Origin: Pseudomonas abieticivorans
Lineage (GTDB): Bacteria > Pseudomonadota > Gammaproteobacteria > Pseudomonadales > Pseudomonadaceae
Direction of reading: 5' to 3'
Length of the DNA: 64,000 nucleotides
NCBI RefSeq assembly: GCF_023509015.1
Contig: NZ_CP094975.1
Span: forward strand, 1,061,501 to 1,125,500
The first letter of the stretch is position 1. Every line of letters begins with the position of its first letter. Under the pieces are notes generated by a model. The model was given only the letters and a program-made list of their open reading frames with translations. It searched no databases and was not told the origin of the DNA. Shown one piece after another: positions 47,497 through 56,703 of the stretch. Position numbers and translations under genes: made by a program.

Positions 47497-47975
47497 CAGT
47501 GCTTATCCTTATGGTCCTTGCCCATCAGCTCCATCAGGCGCTGGGCAAATTCGGGGGTGGCCGGGGTGGCTTTTTCAGGCACCACGATCGGCTCCTTGAG
47601 CACATGCAGCGGCGCGATGCGGCCAGGGCTCAAGCCCAGCAGGATCTGCTCGTTGCCCACCTGCACCAGCACCAGCCGATCACGCGGGCCCAGGGCGCGC
47701 GAACCCAGCAGCTCGATCACCTGACCACTGCGTGGCCCGGCCGACTGCACGCGGCGCATCAACCAGGCCAACAGGAAAATCAGCCCGATCACCAGCAACA
47801 GGCCCAGTACCAGTTGCGTCAACTGCCCGGCCATGCCGCTGCCCAGGGTCGGCGCCACCGCCGAGCCAACCGCGGCCGAAGGCGCGGGGGCGGCACCGGA
47901 TGGCGGCGACAACGCGGGGTCGGCGGCCAGCACTTCGGCCGGCAAGGCCAACAACACGGCGAGGTACCTGTTCAC
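47496..47975 (-). CDS. fliO: Flagellar biosynthesis protein FliO
   Basis: FliO (159 aa) helps assemble the FliP ring. A signal-like N-terminus and Ala/Pro-rich stretch precede one membrane segment ([20 protein letters not shown]), followed by a small cytoplasmic domain with [20 protein letters not shown] and [12 protein letters not shown]. The start is a GTG (47973-47975) directly after the fliN stop; there is little ribosome-site sequence, suggesting translational coupling. Confidence 0.9.
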   Translation of the reverse strand: MNRYLAVLLALPAEVLAADPALSPPSGAAPAPSAAVGSAVAPTLGSGMAGQLTQLVLGLLLVIGLIFLLAWLMRRVQSAGPRSGQVIELLGSRALGPRDRLVLVQVGNEQILLGLSPGRIAPLHVLKEPIVVPEKATPATPEFAQRLMELMGKDHKDKH

Positions 47976-48446
47976 TCAGCGCAGCTTCTTGATGCGTTCG
48001 CTTGGGCTGATCACGTCAGTCAGGCGGATGCCAAACTTTTCGTTGACCACCACCACCTCGCCGTGGGCGATCAGCGTGCCGTTGACCAGCACGTCCAGCG
48101 GCTCACCCGCCAGGCGATCGAGCTCGATGACCGAACCCTGGTTGAGTTGCAGCAGGTTGCGAATGTTAATGTCGGTGGCGCCCACCTCCATGGAAATGGT
48201 CACCGGGATGTCCAGGATCACATCCAGGTTGGGGCCTTCCAGGGTGACGTGCTTGTCGTTCTGCTTGGGCGATGCGCCAAACTCTTCCATTGCCAGGCGC
48301 GAGCCCGACGACGAAGCGCCAGCATCTGCCGCCAGCAGCGCGTCGATATCATCCTGGCCACCGTCACCGCTCTCACCCAGGGCCGCGGCCCATTCATCGG
48401 CCAGGGCCTGGTCTTCAGCAGAAGTTATTTCGTGTTCGTCAGCCAT
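47976..48446 (-). CDS. fliN: Flagellar switch protein FliN
   Basis: FliN (156 aa) is a rotor switch component. The C-terminal SpoA/FliN domain is VILDIPVTISMEVGATDINI, NQGSVIELDRLAGEPLDVLV and VVVNEKFGIRLTDVIS. The N-terminal extension is longer than in enteric FliN and holds GGQDDIDALLAA (residues ~29-40), which resembles the CheY-binding peptide of FliM and of Bacillus FliY. The ATG at 48444-48446 is chosen over an upstream in-frame start because it gives the conserved MADEHE N-terminus. Confidence 0.95.
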   Translation of the reverse strand: MADEHEITSAEDQALADEWAAALGESGDGGQDDIDALLAADAGASSSGSRLAMEEFGASPKQNDKHVTLEGPNLDVILDIPVTISMEVGATDINIRNLLQLNQGSVIELDRLAGEPLDVLVNGTLIAHGEVVVVNEKFGIRLTDVISPSERIKKLR

Positions 48447-48504
48447 CAGGGTTTCCTCGACGGGCAATTAAATCAGGGTTGGGGCTTGTTCAATGAAACG
48501 CCGC

Positions 48505-49473
48505 TCAACGGCGCTCGATCGGCTCGATCACTTGCAGTGCCAGGTGGCCCTTGTGGGAACCGAGCTTGGCCTTGAAGGCCGGCACGCCGTTGGCGCGCAT
48601 GATCAATTCTTCCGGCAACTCCACCGGGATCACATCGCCCGGCTGCATGTGCAGGATGTCGCGCAGGCACAACTGTCGGCGGGCCACGGTAGCGGTCAAC
48701 GGCACGCTGACGTCCAGCACGTCTTCGCGCAGGGCCTTGCTCCAGCGCTCGTCCTGGTCGTCCAGGTCGGACTGGAAACCGGCGTCGAGCATCTCGCGCA
48801 CCGGCTCGATCATCGAGTAAGGCATGGTCACGTGCAGGTCACCGCCACCGCCATCGAGTTCGATGTGGAAGGTGGACACCACCACCGCTTCGCTCGGGCC
48901 GACGATGTTGGCCATGGCCGGGTTCACTTCGGAGTTGATGTACTCGAAGTTCACTTCCATGATCGCCTGCCAGGCCTCTTTCAGGTCGATGAACGCCTGG
49001 TCAAGCACCATGCGCACCACACGCAACTCGGTAGGGGTGAATTCACGCCCCTCGATCTTGGCGTGGCGGCCATCGCCGCCGAAGAAGTTGTCGACCAGCT
49101 TGAACACCAGCTTGGCGTCCAGGATAAACAGGCCGGTGCCGCGCAACGGCTTGATCTTGACCAGGTTGAGGCTGGTGGGCACGTACAGCGAGTGTACGTA
49201 CTCGCCGAATTTCATCACCTGTACGCCACCCACCGCCACGTCCGCCGAACGACGCAACATGTTGAACATGCTGATACGGGTGTAACGGGCAAACCGCTCG
49301 TTGATCATTTCCAACGTCGGCATGCGGCCGCGCACGATGCGGTCCTGGCTGGTCAGGTCATAACTTTTGACGCTGCCCGGCTCACCGTTGCTTTCAGTCT
49401 GAACCAGCCCATCGTCGACGCCATGCAGCAGCGCGTCGATTTCATCCTGGGACAGCAGGTCTTGCACGGCCAT
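48505..49473 (-). CDS. fliM: Flagellar switch protein FliM
   Basis: FliM (322 aa) is the switch protein that binds CheY-P. The N-terminal CheY-binding peptide is DLLSQDEIDALLHGVDDG (residues 5-22); the CheC-like middle domain includes RIVRGRMPTLEMINERFARY and NIVGPSEAVVVSTFHIEL; the C-terminal SpoA domain includes ILHMQPGDVIPVELPEEL. It lies between fliL (9 bp upstream) and fliN (58 bp downstream). Confidence 0.97.
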   Translation of the reverse strand: MAVQDLLSQDEIDALLHGVDDGLVQTESNGEPGSVKSYDLTSQDRIVRGRMPTLEMINERFARYTRISMFNMLRRSADVAVGGVQVMKFGEYVHSLYVPTSLNLVKIKPLRGTGLFILDAKLVFKLVDNFFGGDGRHAKIEGREFTPTELRVVRMVLDQAFIDLKEAWQAIMEVNFEYINSEVNPAMANIVGPSEAVVVSTFHIELDGGGGDLHVTMPYSMIEPVREMLDAGFQSDLDDQDERWSKALREDVLDVSVPLTATVARRQLCLRDILHMQPGDVIPVELPEELIMRANGVPAFKAKLGSHKGHLALQVIEPIERR

Positions 49474-49482
49474 GTCGTGTTC

Positions 49483-49977
49483 CTACTGCAATACGAAGTT
49501 AGTGAAAAGCAACTGATCGATAACCGGCTTGCCGACTTCTTTCTGAGCCACTTCCTGTACGCTGGCGGTCGCTTTCTGCCGCAGCATTTCGATCCCGACC
49601 GGCGTTGCGAGGGCGGTGAAATCCTGACCGGAGAACATCATCACCAGATTGTTGCGAATCACCGGCATGTGCACTTTCAAGGCTTCCAGGTCGGCCTTGT
49701 CGCGGGCCTGGAGGGTCACGCTGACCTGCATGTAGCGATCGCGGCCATCCTGCTTGAAATTGACCACGAAGGCTGGGTTGAGTGGTTCATACAGCGCTGG
49801 CTGCTTGCCCGCATCTGCGGCAGGCACTTCGGCGGGTTTGCTTTCGGCCCGGTGCATGAAGAACCAGGTAGCGCCCACGGACAAGCCGATCGCCAGCAGC
49901 AAGGCCACCACGAAAATAATGATCAGCTTGAGTTTGCCTTTGCTTGCGGGGTCTTTCACTGCTTCGGTATTCGCCAT
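49483..49977 (-). CDS. fliL: Flagellar basal-body protein FliL
   Basis: FliL (164 aa) is a single-span inner-membrane protein that surrounds and supports the stators. One N-terminal membrane segment (LKLIIIFVVALLLAIGLSVG) is followed by the periplasmic stomatin-like domain (YEPLNPAFVVNFKQDGRDRY, RNNLVMMFSGQDFTALATP). It is the first gene of the fliLMNOPQR-flhB operon, behind a good sigma-54 promoter. Confidence 0.96.
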   Translation of the reverse strand: MANTEAVKDPASKGKLKLIIIFVVALLLAIGLSVGATWFFMHRAESKPAEVPAADAGKQPALYEPLNPAFVVNFKQDGRDRYMQVSVTLQARDKADLEALKVHMPVIRNNLVMMFSGQDFTALATPVGIEMLRQKATASVQEVAQKEVGKPVIDQLLFTNFVLQ

Positions 49978-50028
49978 GCCAATAATCCGTCACTAATCGG
50001 GTTTTCACAGTCGCCTGCCATGGCAAGA

Positions 50029-50043
50029 GCAAGTGTTATGCCA
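50029..50043 (-). promoter_or_regulatory. Sigma-54 promoter for the fliL operon
   Basis: On the minus strand TGGCAT-AACAC-TTGC(T) matches the TGGCAC-N5-TTGC consensus at all but one position with correct GG-GC spacing. It lies about 52 nt before the fliL ATG. Confidence 0.72.
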
Positions 50044-50067
50044 GATTGGGTCGGGGGAGCGAACACG

Positions 50068-50100
50068 CCCCGTGGGAACGGATAAATCCGCGCCACGGGG
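50068..50100. repeat. Hairpin with REP-like core after fliK
   Basis: CCCCGTGG and CCACGGGG form an 8-bp stem around a loop containing CGGATAAATCCGCG, a REP-arm core. It lies directly after the fliK stop and before the fliL promoter and may end the fliK message. Confidence 0.55.
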
Positions 50101-50108
50101 TACAGGAC

Positions 50109-51494
50109 TCAAGCGTAGTAATCGATCGCGCTGGTGCCGATCATCACTTGCTGCACGTTGGCCGCCTGGGCCACGGGGGTGAGGGTGTTGTCATCGCTGC
50201 CATCCAGGCTGAAACGGCTGCCCGAGGTACTCTGACCTTGTTGAGTCTGTTGCTGGTTCTGCGAATTGCGCGACTGGTCAGACACGTTCACGTCGAGCTG
50301 GCCCATGCCCTGCTCGGCGAACATGTCACGCAGCTTGCCTTGCTGGCTCTCCAGCGCTTCGCGCACGCCGACATGGGCACTGGTAAAGGTGATTTGAGTG
50401 GCCTGGTCCGTCGCCATGTTGACGCGGATGTCCAGACGCCCCAATTCTGCCGGGGTCAGCTGGATATCGGCCGACTTGAGGTTTTGGCTCGACATGTACA
50501 TCACCCGGTTCACCAGGCCCTCGCTCCAGCCGGCCTGGGTCATGGCCAGCGGCTGGGTGGGCACCGCCACCGCATTGGCGGTTTTTGGCGTGGCCGCCTG
50601 GGTCAGTGCGCTCAAGCGGTTGGCAAAGTCGTCGATGCGGGTATCGCTGTCGGCGCTCTTGATGTCTTTGAGGCCCGCCTCGATCTGGCCGGTAAAGGCC
50701 TTGCCATCGGGCTCGCCATCGGTACCGGCCGGCTGTTGCTGGTCAACGATGGCGGCAAGGCCGCTGGCAAAACTCTGATCAGCAGTCAGGTTGTTCTGGT
50801 TATTGCCAGTTTTCTGGCTGCCGTTGCCGGTCTCGGTGCTCGCGTGGGCAGAGGTGGTGCCCTGGGCCTTGGCATTTTGCTCAAGGGCCATGCGTATGAC
50901 CGGCAAGCCGGCCAGCGCGTCATCGGTAGCCGGGTCGAAGGTTTCGGCCGCCGGTTGCGCAGCGGGCTGCGCGGCCGGGGTAGTCGCGGCGGTCAACGCC
51001 GGGTCAGGCTGGACGAGCGCAGGGTCTACCGGCGGGGTTGCCGCAGGGTCTGCCTGGGCGACCACCGGTTGCGGGTCGAGCACTGGAGCGGGCGCGTCAC
51101 TGGCGTCCGTCACAGCGTTGACGGCCGCTGGGTCTTTGTCGTCCTTGCTGTCGTCGTCGGCCTTGGCGTTGGCCTTGTCGGCCTTGGTCGCCGAATGGGC
51201 TGGCAAGCTTTTGCCGCTATCGGCAACGGCCGGCTTGCTGGCGGCAGAGTTCTTGTCGTCGCCGGCCTTGCTTTTGGCCGCCACCGACGGTTTATCGTCG
51301 CCAGCCTTCAGCCCGCTGTCGGTCGCCTTGGCAACCTTCGCCGGGGCGGCCGTGGCCTGCTTGGCGTACACCTGCGAGAACTGCGAAGACGTGTCCTTGC
51401 TGACTTGCGAGGCTTTGGCCAAGGTGCTTGAGGTGCTGGCTTGCGCCTTGCTTACCGAGGTGGCTTGCAACAAGGGGTTGGTAACAACTGGCAT
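50109..51494 (-). CDS. fliK: Flagellar hook-length control protein FliK
   Basis: FliK (461 aa) measures the hook and triggers the FlhB switch. The N-terminal two thirds is Ala/Ser/Lys/Asp-rich and low-complexity; the C-terminal domain is recognisable from GLVNRVMYMSSQNLKSADIQ, LTPAELGRLDIRVNM and HVGVREALESQQGKLRDMFA. The ATG at 51492-51494 (MPVVTNPLLQ) is the best start. It is transcribed alone between hptB and fliL. A second FliK-like gene lies at 27.0-28.6 kb. Confidence 0.94.
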   Translation of the reverse strand: MPVVTNPLLQATSVSKAQASTSSTLAKASQVSKDTSSQFSQVYAKQATAAPAKVAKATDSGLKAGDDKPSVAAKSKAGDDKNSAASKPAVADSGKSLPAHSATKADKANAKADDDSKDDKDPAAVNAVTDASDAPAPVLDPQPVVAQADPAATPPVDPALVQPDPALTAATTPAAQPAAQPAAETFDPATDDALAGLPVIRMALEQNAKAQGTTSAHASTETGNGSQKTGNNQNNLTADQSFASGLAAIVDQQQPAGTDGEPDGKAFTGQIEAGLKDIKSADSDTRIDDFANRLSALTQAATPKTANAVAVPTQPLAMTQAGWSEGLVNRVMYMSSQNLKSADIQLTPAELGRLDIRVNMATDQATQITFTSAHVGVREALESQQGKLRDMFAEQGMGQLDVNVSDQSRNSQNQQQTQQGQSTSGSRFSLDGSDDNTLTPVAQAANVQQVMIGTSAIDYYA

Positions 51495-51542
51495 GAACGG
51501 TCTCCGCTGCACTGGGAACGTGGGTACAGTGCAGGAGATACA

Positions 51543-51557
51543 GCAAAAGTCAGGCCA
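51543..51557 (-). promoter_or_regulatory. Candidate sigma-54 promoter for fliK
   Basis: On the minus strand TGGCCT-GACTT-TTGC(T) keeps TGGC and TTGC at the correct spacing; two positions of the -24 block differ. It is about 50 nt before the fliK ATG. Confidence 0.5.
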
Positions 51558-51566
51558 ACAGCTGAA

Positions 51567-51908
51567 TCAGCAAGGAAAGCGTTGCCGTTCGTCACGATAA
51601 AGTCGGCGAACCGTGGCAAATTCGCCGTCGATTCGATTGATCAGCTCTTCGATATCCAGCAACGGGGGGCGCTTGGCGCGCTCCTCAAGCTCATGGCACA
51701 ACTCGGCCAGTTGCAAGGCACCCATGTTGCTGCTGCTGCCCTTGAAGCTATGGGCTGCCAAGGCCAACGCGCCGGCATGGGTGGCGTTGCGCAGTTCGCC
51801 CAAGCGGGTTTCGGAATCGTTGATAAACGTATCCAGCAACAACGGGTAGTCGCTTTCCATGACTTCCTGCAATGCACTGAGTACGTCGTAATCGAGATGC
51901 TGTTTCAC
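51567..51908 (-). CDS. hptB: Histidine phosphotransfer protein HptB
   Basis: HptB (113 aa) is a single Hpt domain that receives phosphate from hybrid kinases and passes it to HsbR. The phosphorylated histidine is His53 in LAAHSFKGSSSNMGA. In P. aeruginosa the HptB-HsbR-HsbA pathway controls swarming, biofilm formation and FlgM availability. Here the three genes sit between fliK and fliJ in the order hsbA-hsbR-hptB (26 bp from hsbR). Confidence 0.9.
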   Translation of the reverse strand: MKQHLDYDVLSALQEVMESDYPLLLDTFINDSETRLGELRNATHAGALALAAHSFKGSSSNMGALQLAELCHELEERAKRPPLLDIEELINRIDGEFATVRRLYRDERQRFPC

Positions 51909-51933
51909 TTGTTCACTCCTTGATCAAGCGGGA

Positions 51934-53640
51934 TTATGCCTGAGCCCCCCAGGAAAATTCCACGCAGGCGCTGCGCCCATCATCCGACCACCGAGCGTCA
52001 TGGCTCAATTGCCGGATAAGCCTGAGACCTCGCCCGGACAGACCTTGTACCACCAACGGCCTGGCCAGTACCCGGCGCGCATCGAAACCATGACCGCTGT
52101 CTTCGACTTCGATCGTCAGCCGACCGCCGTCGCCCACGGGCCTGACCTGCAGGCGCAGGCGTACATAACCGCCGCGCAAGGCGCTCAAACGGGTGTTGCG
52201 CTGCTCGTAGTATTGCGCAAATCCGGGCGCATCGCGCTTTAAACTTGAGTCCAGGCCGAGCACGCCATGCTCCAGGGCATTGGAATAAAGCTCCGACAGT
52301 ACACTGTAGAGCGCCCCGCTCTGGGCCCGCAAGCCATGGATTTCCTGCAGCAACTGCAGCAAGTAAGGCAACGGATTGAAGCGTTTGAGGGTGTCGTCGC
52401 GAAATTCAAAGCTCAGCGACCAGTCCAGCGGACTCGACTCGCCGCTGTCCGAATACACCAAGGCTGGCTGCACCAGGCAATCGGGCTCGACCACGCCGAC
52501 CTGGACCATGCTGACATCATCGCGTGACTCGCCGCGAAAATCCTTCAGCGCTTGCAGAATGTCGTCGAACAACTGGTCTGGGTGAGCGTTATGGGCAAAC
52601 ACCTGCTGCAAGCGTTCCACCCCAAAAAGCTGTTCATCGCCGTCGGCGGTGTCGATCACCCCATCGGACAGCAAGAACAGCTGATCGCCCAAGCCAACCG
52701 GGTAGACCTCGGTCTTGTCGTCGAAGCGCTCGGGCGCCAACACCCCCAGCGGCAGGTGCCGCGACACCAGCGGCACGCGCTCGCCGCAGCCGACGCGGTG
52801 CAGGTAGCCGTCCGGCATGCCGCCGTTCCACACCTCGACGCTGCGGCGCTGGAAGCTCAGGCTGAGAATAGTGGCGCAACAGAACATGTCCACCGGCAGG
52901 ATGCGCTTGAGCTTGGCATTCATCTCCCGCAGGATTTCGGTCAGGCCGTAGCCTTTGGCGGTCATGCCATAAAACACTTCCGCCAAGGGCATGGCACCGA
53001 CTGCCGCCGGCAAGCCATGGCCGGTGAAGTCGCCAAGCATCAAGTGAATGTCGCCCGAGGGGGTGAACGCGGCCAGCAACAGGTCACCGTTGAACAGCGC
53101 GTAAGGCGACTGCAGGTAGCGGATATTCGGTGAACTGAGGCAACCGGAATGGGCCACCTGGTCAAACACCGCCTTGGCCACCCGCTGCTCGTTAAGCAGG
53201 TAGCCGTGGTGGCGGGCGATCTGGTCGCGCTGCTCAAGCACGGTCGCCTGCAGGCGTCGCAGGCGGTCCATCGCCTTGATCTTCGCCGCCAATATCACCT
53301 GGTTATAGGGTTTGGCGAGGAAGTCGTCACCCCCCGCCTCCAGGCAACGCACCAGCGCCTCTTCTTCGGTCAGCGACGTCAGGAAAATGATCGGCACATG
53401 CTCTTCGCCAGCCAATTGCTTAATCTGCCGCGCCGCGCCAAAACCATCGAGTACCGGCATCAGCGCGTCCAGCAAGACCAATTGCGGTCGTTCGCGGGCA
53501 AACGCCTCGACGGCCTCCTGGCCATTGCTGGCCGTGAGCACCTGATGGCCTTGGCGGCGCACGATACCGGAGAGCAGCATGCGGTCGGTCATGTTGTCGT
53601 CAGCGATCAGTACCGTCAGCGACTCGCTGGCGCGCAGCAT
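51934..53640 (-). CDS. hsbR: Response regulator phosphatase/kinase HsbR
   Basis: HsbR (568 aa) has a receiver domain with Asp58 (LVLLDALMPVLDG), a PP2C/SpoIIE-type phosphatase (MLGDFTGHGLPAAVGAM, LFLLSDGVIDTADGDEQ) and a C-terminal HATPase anti-sigma-like kinase domain (LSELYSNALEHGVLGLD, EVEDSGHGFD, GRGLRLIRQLS). By family knowledge it dephosphorylates or phosphorylates HsbA depending on phosphorylation by HptB. Its ATG shares 1 nt with the hsbA stop. Confidence 0.92.
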   Translation of the reverse strand: MLRASESLTVLIADDNMTDRMLLSGIVRRQGHQVLTASNGQEAVEAFARERPQLVLLDALMPVLDGFGAARQIKQLAGEEHVPIIFLTSLTEEEALVRCLEAGGDDFLAKPYNQVILAAKIKAMDRLRRLQATVLEQRDQIARHHGYLLNEQRVAKAVFDQVAHSGCLSSPNIRYLQSPYALFNGDLLLAAFTPSGDIHLMLGDFTGHGLPAAVGAMPLAEVFYGMTAKGYGLTEILREMNAKLKRILPVDMFCCATILSLSFQRRSVEVWNGGMPDGYLHRVGCGERVPLVSRHLPLGVLAPERFDDKTEVYPVGLGDQLFLLSDGVIDTADGDEQLFGVERLQQVFAHNAHPDQLFDDILQALKDFRGESRDDVSMVQVGVVEPDCLVQPALVYSDSGESSPLDWSLSFEFRDDTLKRFNPLPYLLQLLQEIHGLRAQSGALYSVLSELYSNALEHGVLGLDSSLKRDAPGFAQYYEQRNTRLSALRGGYVRLRLQVRPVGDGGRLTIEVEDSGHGFDARRVLARPLVVQGLSGRGLRLIRQLSHDARWSDDGRSACVEFSWGAQA

Positions 53641-53945
53641 CAGTTGAGCTCGAAGAGTTTTTCGAAATTGGAGATGGCGAGGATTTTCTTCACGTCGGCG
53701 TTGCTGTTGGACAGCTTGATCTGCGCATGGTCGCCGCCGGCGTGGTCACGCAGCAGCAGCAACATGCCCAAGGCAGAACTGTCCAGGTAAGTGGTGTCTT
53801 TCAAATCGATGATGTAGGACTTGGGCGAGCCGTCCACGCGCTCGTAGGCTTCACGAAAATTCTGATGGGCACCAAAGTCGAAACGACCGTTGATCTTGAT
53901 GGTCAATTCCTTCCCATCCGAAGACAGATCTGCTTTTACGGCCAT
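53640..53945 (-). CDS. hsbA: Anti-sigma factor antagonist HsbA (STAS domain)
   Basis: HsbA (101 aa) is a STAS-domain protein; the phosphorylatable serine is Ser56 in DTTYLDSSALGMLLLL. Known partners in P. aeruginosa are FlgM (unphosphorylated form) and a diguanylate cyclase, linking FliA activity and c-di-GMP. The ATG at 53943-53945 has AGGAG 8 nt upstream. It is the first gene of the hsbA-hsbR-hptB unit. Confidence 0.92.
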   Translation of the reverse strand: MAVKADLSSDGKELTIKINGRFDFGAHQNFREAYERVDGSPKSYIIDLKDTTYLDSSALGMLLLLRDHAGGDHAQIKLSNSNADVKKILAISNFEKLFELN

Positions 53946-54031
53946 GTTTGAAGCTCCTTGAGTGAACGATCCCAGACAAGGTTTAGCACCGCGCAAAGCG
54001 TGTTACAACCTGGCCTGTAACAAAATATAGA

Positions 54032-54481
54032 TTAGAACGCCGCGTGCCGTGGCAAACGCTGGGACAACTCGTCCAGCAACTTCTGCTCACGCTTGTCTTC
54101 CAACTGCCGCGCTTCGTCGATGTAGCGCTGCACCAACTTGCGCAGGCCTTCGACGCGCGCGTAGGCCTGTTGCCAGACGCCGCGGGCGTTTTCCAGGTTG
54201 TTCTGGTGCCAGGCCAGGCTTTGCTTCTGCTGCGCCACGGCGGTTTCCAATTGGTTGAGGAAGCGCTGGTAGTTCATCAGCCACTGCCCGGACACGCCCT
54301 TGCTGCCGTAGGAAATCCACTGCTGCTGGTAATCGTGGCGAAAGCGGTCCAACTCCGCCAGTTTGGCTTCGGCCAGGCGTACCTGGCCCTGAAAATGACC
54401 CAAGCGCTGCACCGCCGTGCGCTCGACTTTTTCTGCCATTTCAACTACAGGCGCCAGGCGCGCCGAACGGGACTGGGCCAT
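54032..54481 (-). CDS. fliJ: Flagellar export chaperone FliJ
   Basis: FliJ (149 aa) is a coiled-coil export-chaperone that links the FliI ATPase to FlhA. It is almost entirely helical with long heptad-like stretches (VRLAEAKLAELDRFRHDYQQ, LVQRYIDEARQLEDKREQK). The ATG at 54479-54481 (MAQSRSARL) is chosen over a TTG two codons upstream. It is 6 bp after fliI. Confidence 0.93.
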   Translation of the reverse strand: MAQSRSARLAPVVEMAEKVERTAVQRLGHFQGQVRLAEAKLAELDRFRHDYQQQWISYGSKGVSGQWLMNYQRFLNQLETAVAQQKQSLAWHQNNLENARGVWQQAYARVEGLRKLVQRYIDEARQLEDKREQKLLDELSQRLPRHAAF

Positions 54482-54487
54482 GGCCAA

Positions 54488-55846
54488 TCAACCCGGCGCC
54501 ACAGGGGTGAAAATTGCGGCCAGATGGTCGCTGCTGCGCTGCAGGCTCTCGTTGTCGTTGAGCCCTTGGCGCAGGTAACGCACCAGCTTGGGTTGCAGGT
54601 TGATGGCCAGGTCCGTCTCGCGATCGCCGCCTGGCACATAGGCACCCACGCTGATCAGGTCGCGGCTTTGCTGGTAGCGCGACCACAATTGCTTGAACTG
54701 CTGGGCCTGGACCATGTGCTCGGGGCTGACCACCTGTGGCATGACCCGGCTGATGGAAGCCTCGATATCGATCGCCGGGTAATGCCCCTCCTCCGCCAGC
54801 CGCCGCGACAACACGATGTGACCGTCGAGCACGCCCCGGGCCGAGTCGGCGATGGGGTCCTGCTGGTCATCGCCCTCGGACAACACGGTATAGAACGCGG
54901 TGATCGAGCCACCACCGGCCTCGGCATTGCCCGCACGTTCCACCAGCTTGGGCAGCTTGGCGAACACTGAAGGCGGGTAACCCTTGGTGGCCGGCGGCTC
55001 GCCAATGGCCAGGGCGATTTCACGCTGGGCCTGGGCGAAACGGGTGAGCGAGTCCATCAGCAACAGGACGTTCTTGCCCTTGTCGCGAAAGTATTCAGCG
55101 ATACGCGTGCAGTACATGGCCGCACGCAAGCGCATCAGTGGCGCTTCGTCGGCGGGGGATGCCACCACCACCGAGCGCTTCAGGCCCTCCTCACCGAGAA
55201 TGTGCTCGATGAACTCCTTGACCTCGCGCCCCCGCTCACCGATCAGCCCGACCACAATGATGTCGGCCTCGGTAAAACGGGTCATCATGCCCAGCAACAC
55301 GCTCTTGCCCACGCCGGTACCGGCGAACAGGCCCAGGCGCTGGCCGCGACCCACGGTCAACAGGCCATTGATGCAACGGATGCCCACGTCCAGCGGCTGG
55401 CTGATCGGGTCGCGCTTGAGCGGGTTGATGGCCGGGCCGTCCATCGGCACCCAATCCTCGGCCTTCATGCCGCCCTTGCCGTCCAAGGCGCGGCCGGCAC
55501 CGTCAAGAATCCGCCCAAGCATGCTCATGCCCATGGGCAGCCGCCCGGTATCGGCCAGTGGCACCACCCGGGCGCCGGGCGCAATACCGGCCACGCTGCC
55601 GACCGGCATCAAAAACACCTTGGTACCGGAAAAGCCCATGACTTCGGCCTCTACCTGTACCGGGTGATAGCTGTCGTCGTTGATCACCACGCAACGGCTG
55701 CCCATGGCCGCGCGCAAGCCTTCGGCCTCCAGGGTCAGGCCGACCATGCGCAGCAGGCGCCCTTCCAGCACCGGTTGCACTGGCAGGTTGATCGCCTCGG
55801 CATAGGTGCCCAGGCGCTTGCCGAAACTGGTGCGGTCAAGGCGCAT
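54488..55846 (-). CDS. fliI: Flagellum-specific ATPase FliI
   Basis: FliI (452 aa) is the export ATPase, related to F1-beta. Walker A is [18 protein letters not shown]; other signatures are [35 protein letters not shown] (Walker B) and [20 protein letters not shown]. The ATG at 55844-55846 ([12 protein letters not shown]) overlaps fliH by 11 bp; the longer open frame upstream is the fliH region in another frame. Confidence 0.97.
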   Translation of the reverse strand: MRLDRTSFGKRLGTYAEAINLPVQPVLEGRLLRMVGLTLEAEGLRAAMGSRCVVINDDSYHPVQVEAEVMGFSGTKVFLMPVGSVAGIAPGARVVPLADTGRLPMGMSMLGRILDGAGRALDGKGGMKAEDWVPMDGPAINPLKRDPISQPLDVGIRCINGLLTVGRGQRLGLFAGTGVGKSVLLGMMTRFTEADIIVVGLIGERGREVKEFIEHILGEEGLKRSVVVASPADEAPLMRLRAAMYCTRIAEYFRDKGKNVLLLMDSLTRFAQAQREIALAIGEPPATKGYPPSVFAKLPKLVERAGNAEAGGGSITAFYTVLSEGDDQQDPIADSARGVLDGHIVLSRRLAEEGHYPAIDIEASISRVMPQVVSPEHMVQAQQFKQLWSRYQQSRDLISVGAYVPGGDRETDLAINLQPKLVRYLRQGLNDNESLQRSSDHLAAIFTPVAPG

Positions 55847-56600
55847 CGGCGGCGCCCAGTTCAACACTGACATCCGGCTCGGCCGGGTGCAGCGCCTGTT
55901 CATGCAGTTGGTCGAACAACTGGCCGATGGCCTGGGTAATGCGGGTTTCCATGGTCGCATCGATACGGCTGTGCTCCGACTCCACGCGGCAACCGCCAGG
56001 CTGCAGGGCGTCGTCCTCGACGATACGCCACGTTTCCTCGTGCTTGTCGCGCAGGGCCTTGACCAGTTCGAAGTCTTGCGGGTTGATGAAAATCCGCACA
56101 TTGCCGGCGCCCATGGGCAGCAGCTTCAACGCTTCGCGCAGCACTTGTTCGATCTGGCTGGAATCCATTTTCAGTTCACGCTGGATTACCTGGCGGCTGA
56201 TATGCCCCACCAGTTCCACCAAGGACTTTTCAATCTGGCTGTCCTGGTCGGCAATCGGTTGCATCAGGTGGCCCATCAGCACTTCAAGGCCTTGCAGTTT
56301 TACTGCCAAAGCGGCCTCGGCCTCCTGGCGTACCTTGAGCTGAGTGCTGTGGAAACCGTCCTTTTCGCCGGCACTGAAGCCTTCGTTGTAGGCTTCCTGG
56401 CGAATGCTTTCGAGCTCTTCGAGGGTCAGCGGCTGCACTTCATCGAGCGGCACCTCCTCGATTTCCTCGACGATGGGCTCAGGCTCTGGCTCAGGCTCCG
56501 GAACTTGCGGGTCGAAACTGGGTAGCGCCCACAGGTCGACGGCCTTGAGGTCTTCGGCACGGATCAGTTCGCTGGCGGGTTCTTGGTTGGCGCGGGACAT
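55836..56600 (-). CDS. fliH: Flagellar assembly protein FliH
   Basis: FliH (254 aa) regulates and positions FliI. An acidic Pro/Glu region ([15 protein letters not shown]) precedes a helical part rich in glycine-spaced turns ([15 protein letters not shown]), and the C-terminal domain has [20 protein letters not shown] and [14 protein letters not shown]. The ATG at 56598-56600 has AGGAAG 5 nt upstream; a GTG two codons earlier is too close to it. Confidence 0.94.
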   Translation of the reverse strand: MSRANQEPASELIRAEDLKAVDLWALPSFDPQVPEPEPEPEPIVEEIEEVPLDEVQPLTLEELESIRQEAYNEGFSAGEKDGFHSTQLKVRQEAEAALAVKLQGLEVLMGHLMQPIADQDSQIEKSLVELVGHISRQVIQRELKMDSSQIEQVLREALKLLPMGAGNVRIFINPQDFELVKALRDKHEETWRIVEDDALQPGGCRVESEHSRIDATMETRITQAIGQLFDQLHEQALHPAEPDVSVELGAADAP

Positions 56601-56629
56601 GGGCACTTCCTGGAATCGGTGGGGGCCGT

Positions 56630-56680
56630 TTCGCGGTTAAATGCGCTCCTGACGGCTGTAGGAGCGAATTTACCCGCGAA
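56630..56680. repeat. Compact REP pair between fliG and fliH
   Basis: TTCGCGGTTAAATGCGCTCC(T) and the inverted AGGAGCGAATTTACCCGCGA(A) are drifted REP arms separated by only ~9 bp, in the opposite outward/inward order to the array units. It fills most of the fliG-fliH gap in the middle of an operon. Confidence 0.7.
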
Positions 56681-56703
56681 GGGTTCATGAAAATCTGACC
56701 CCG

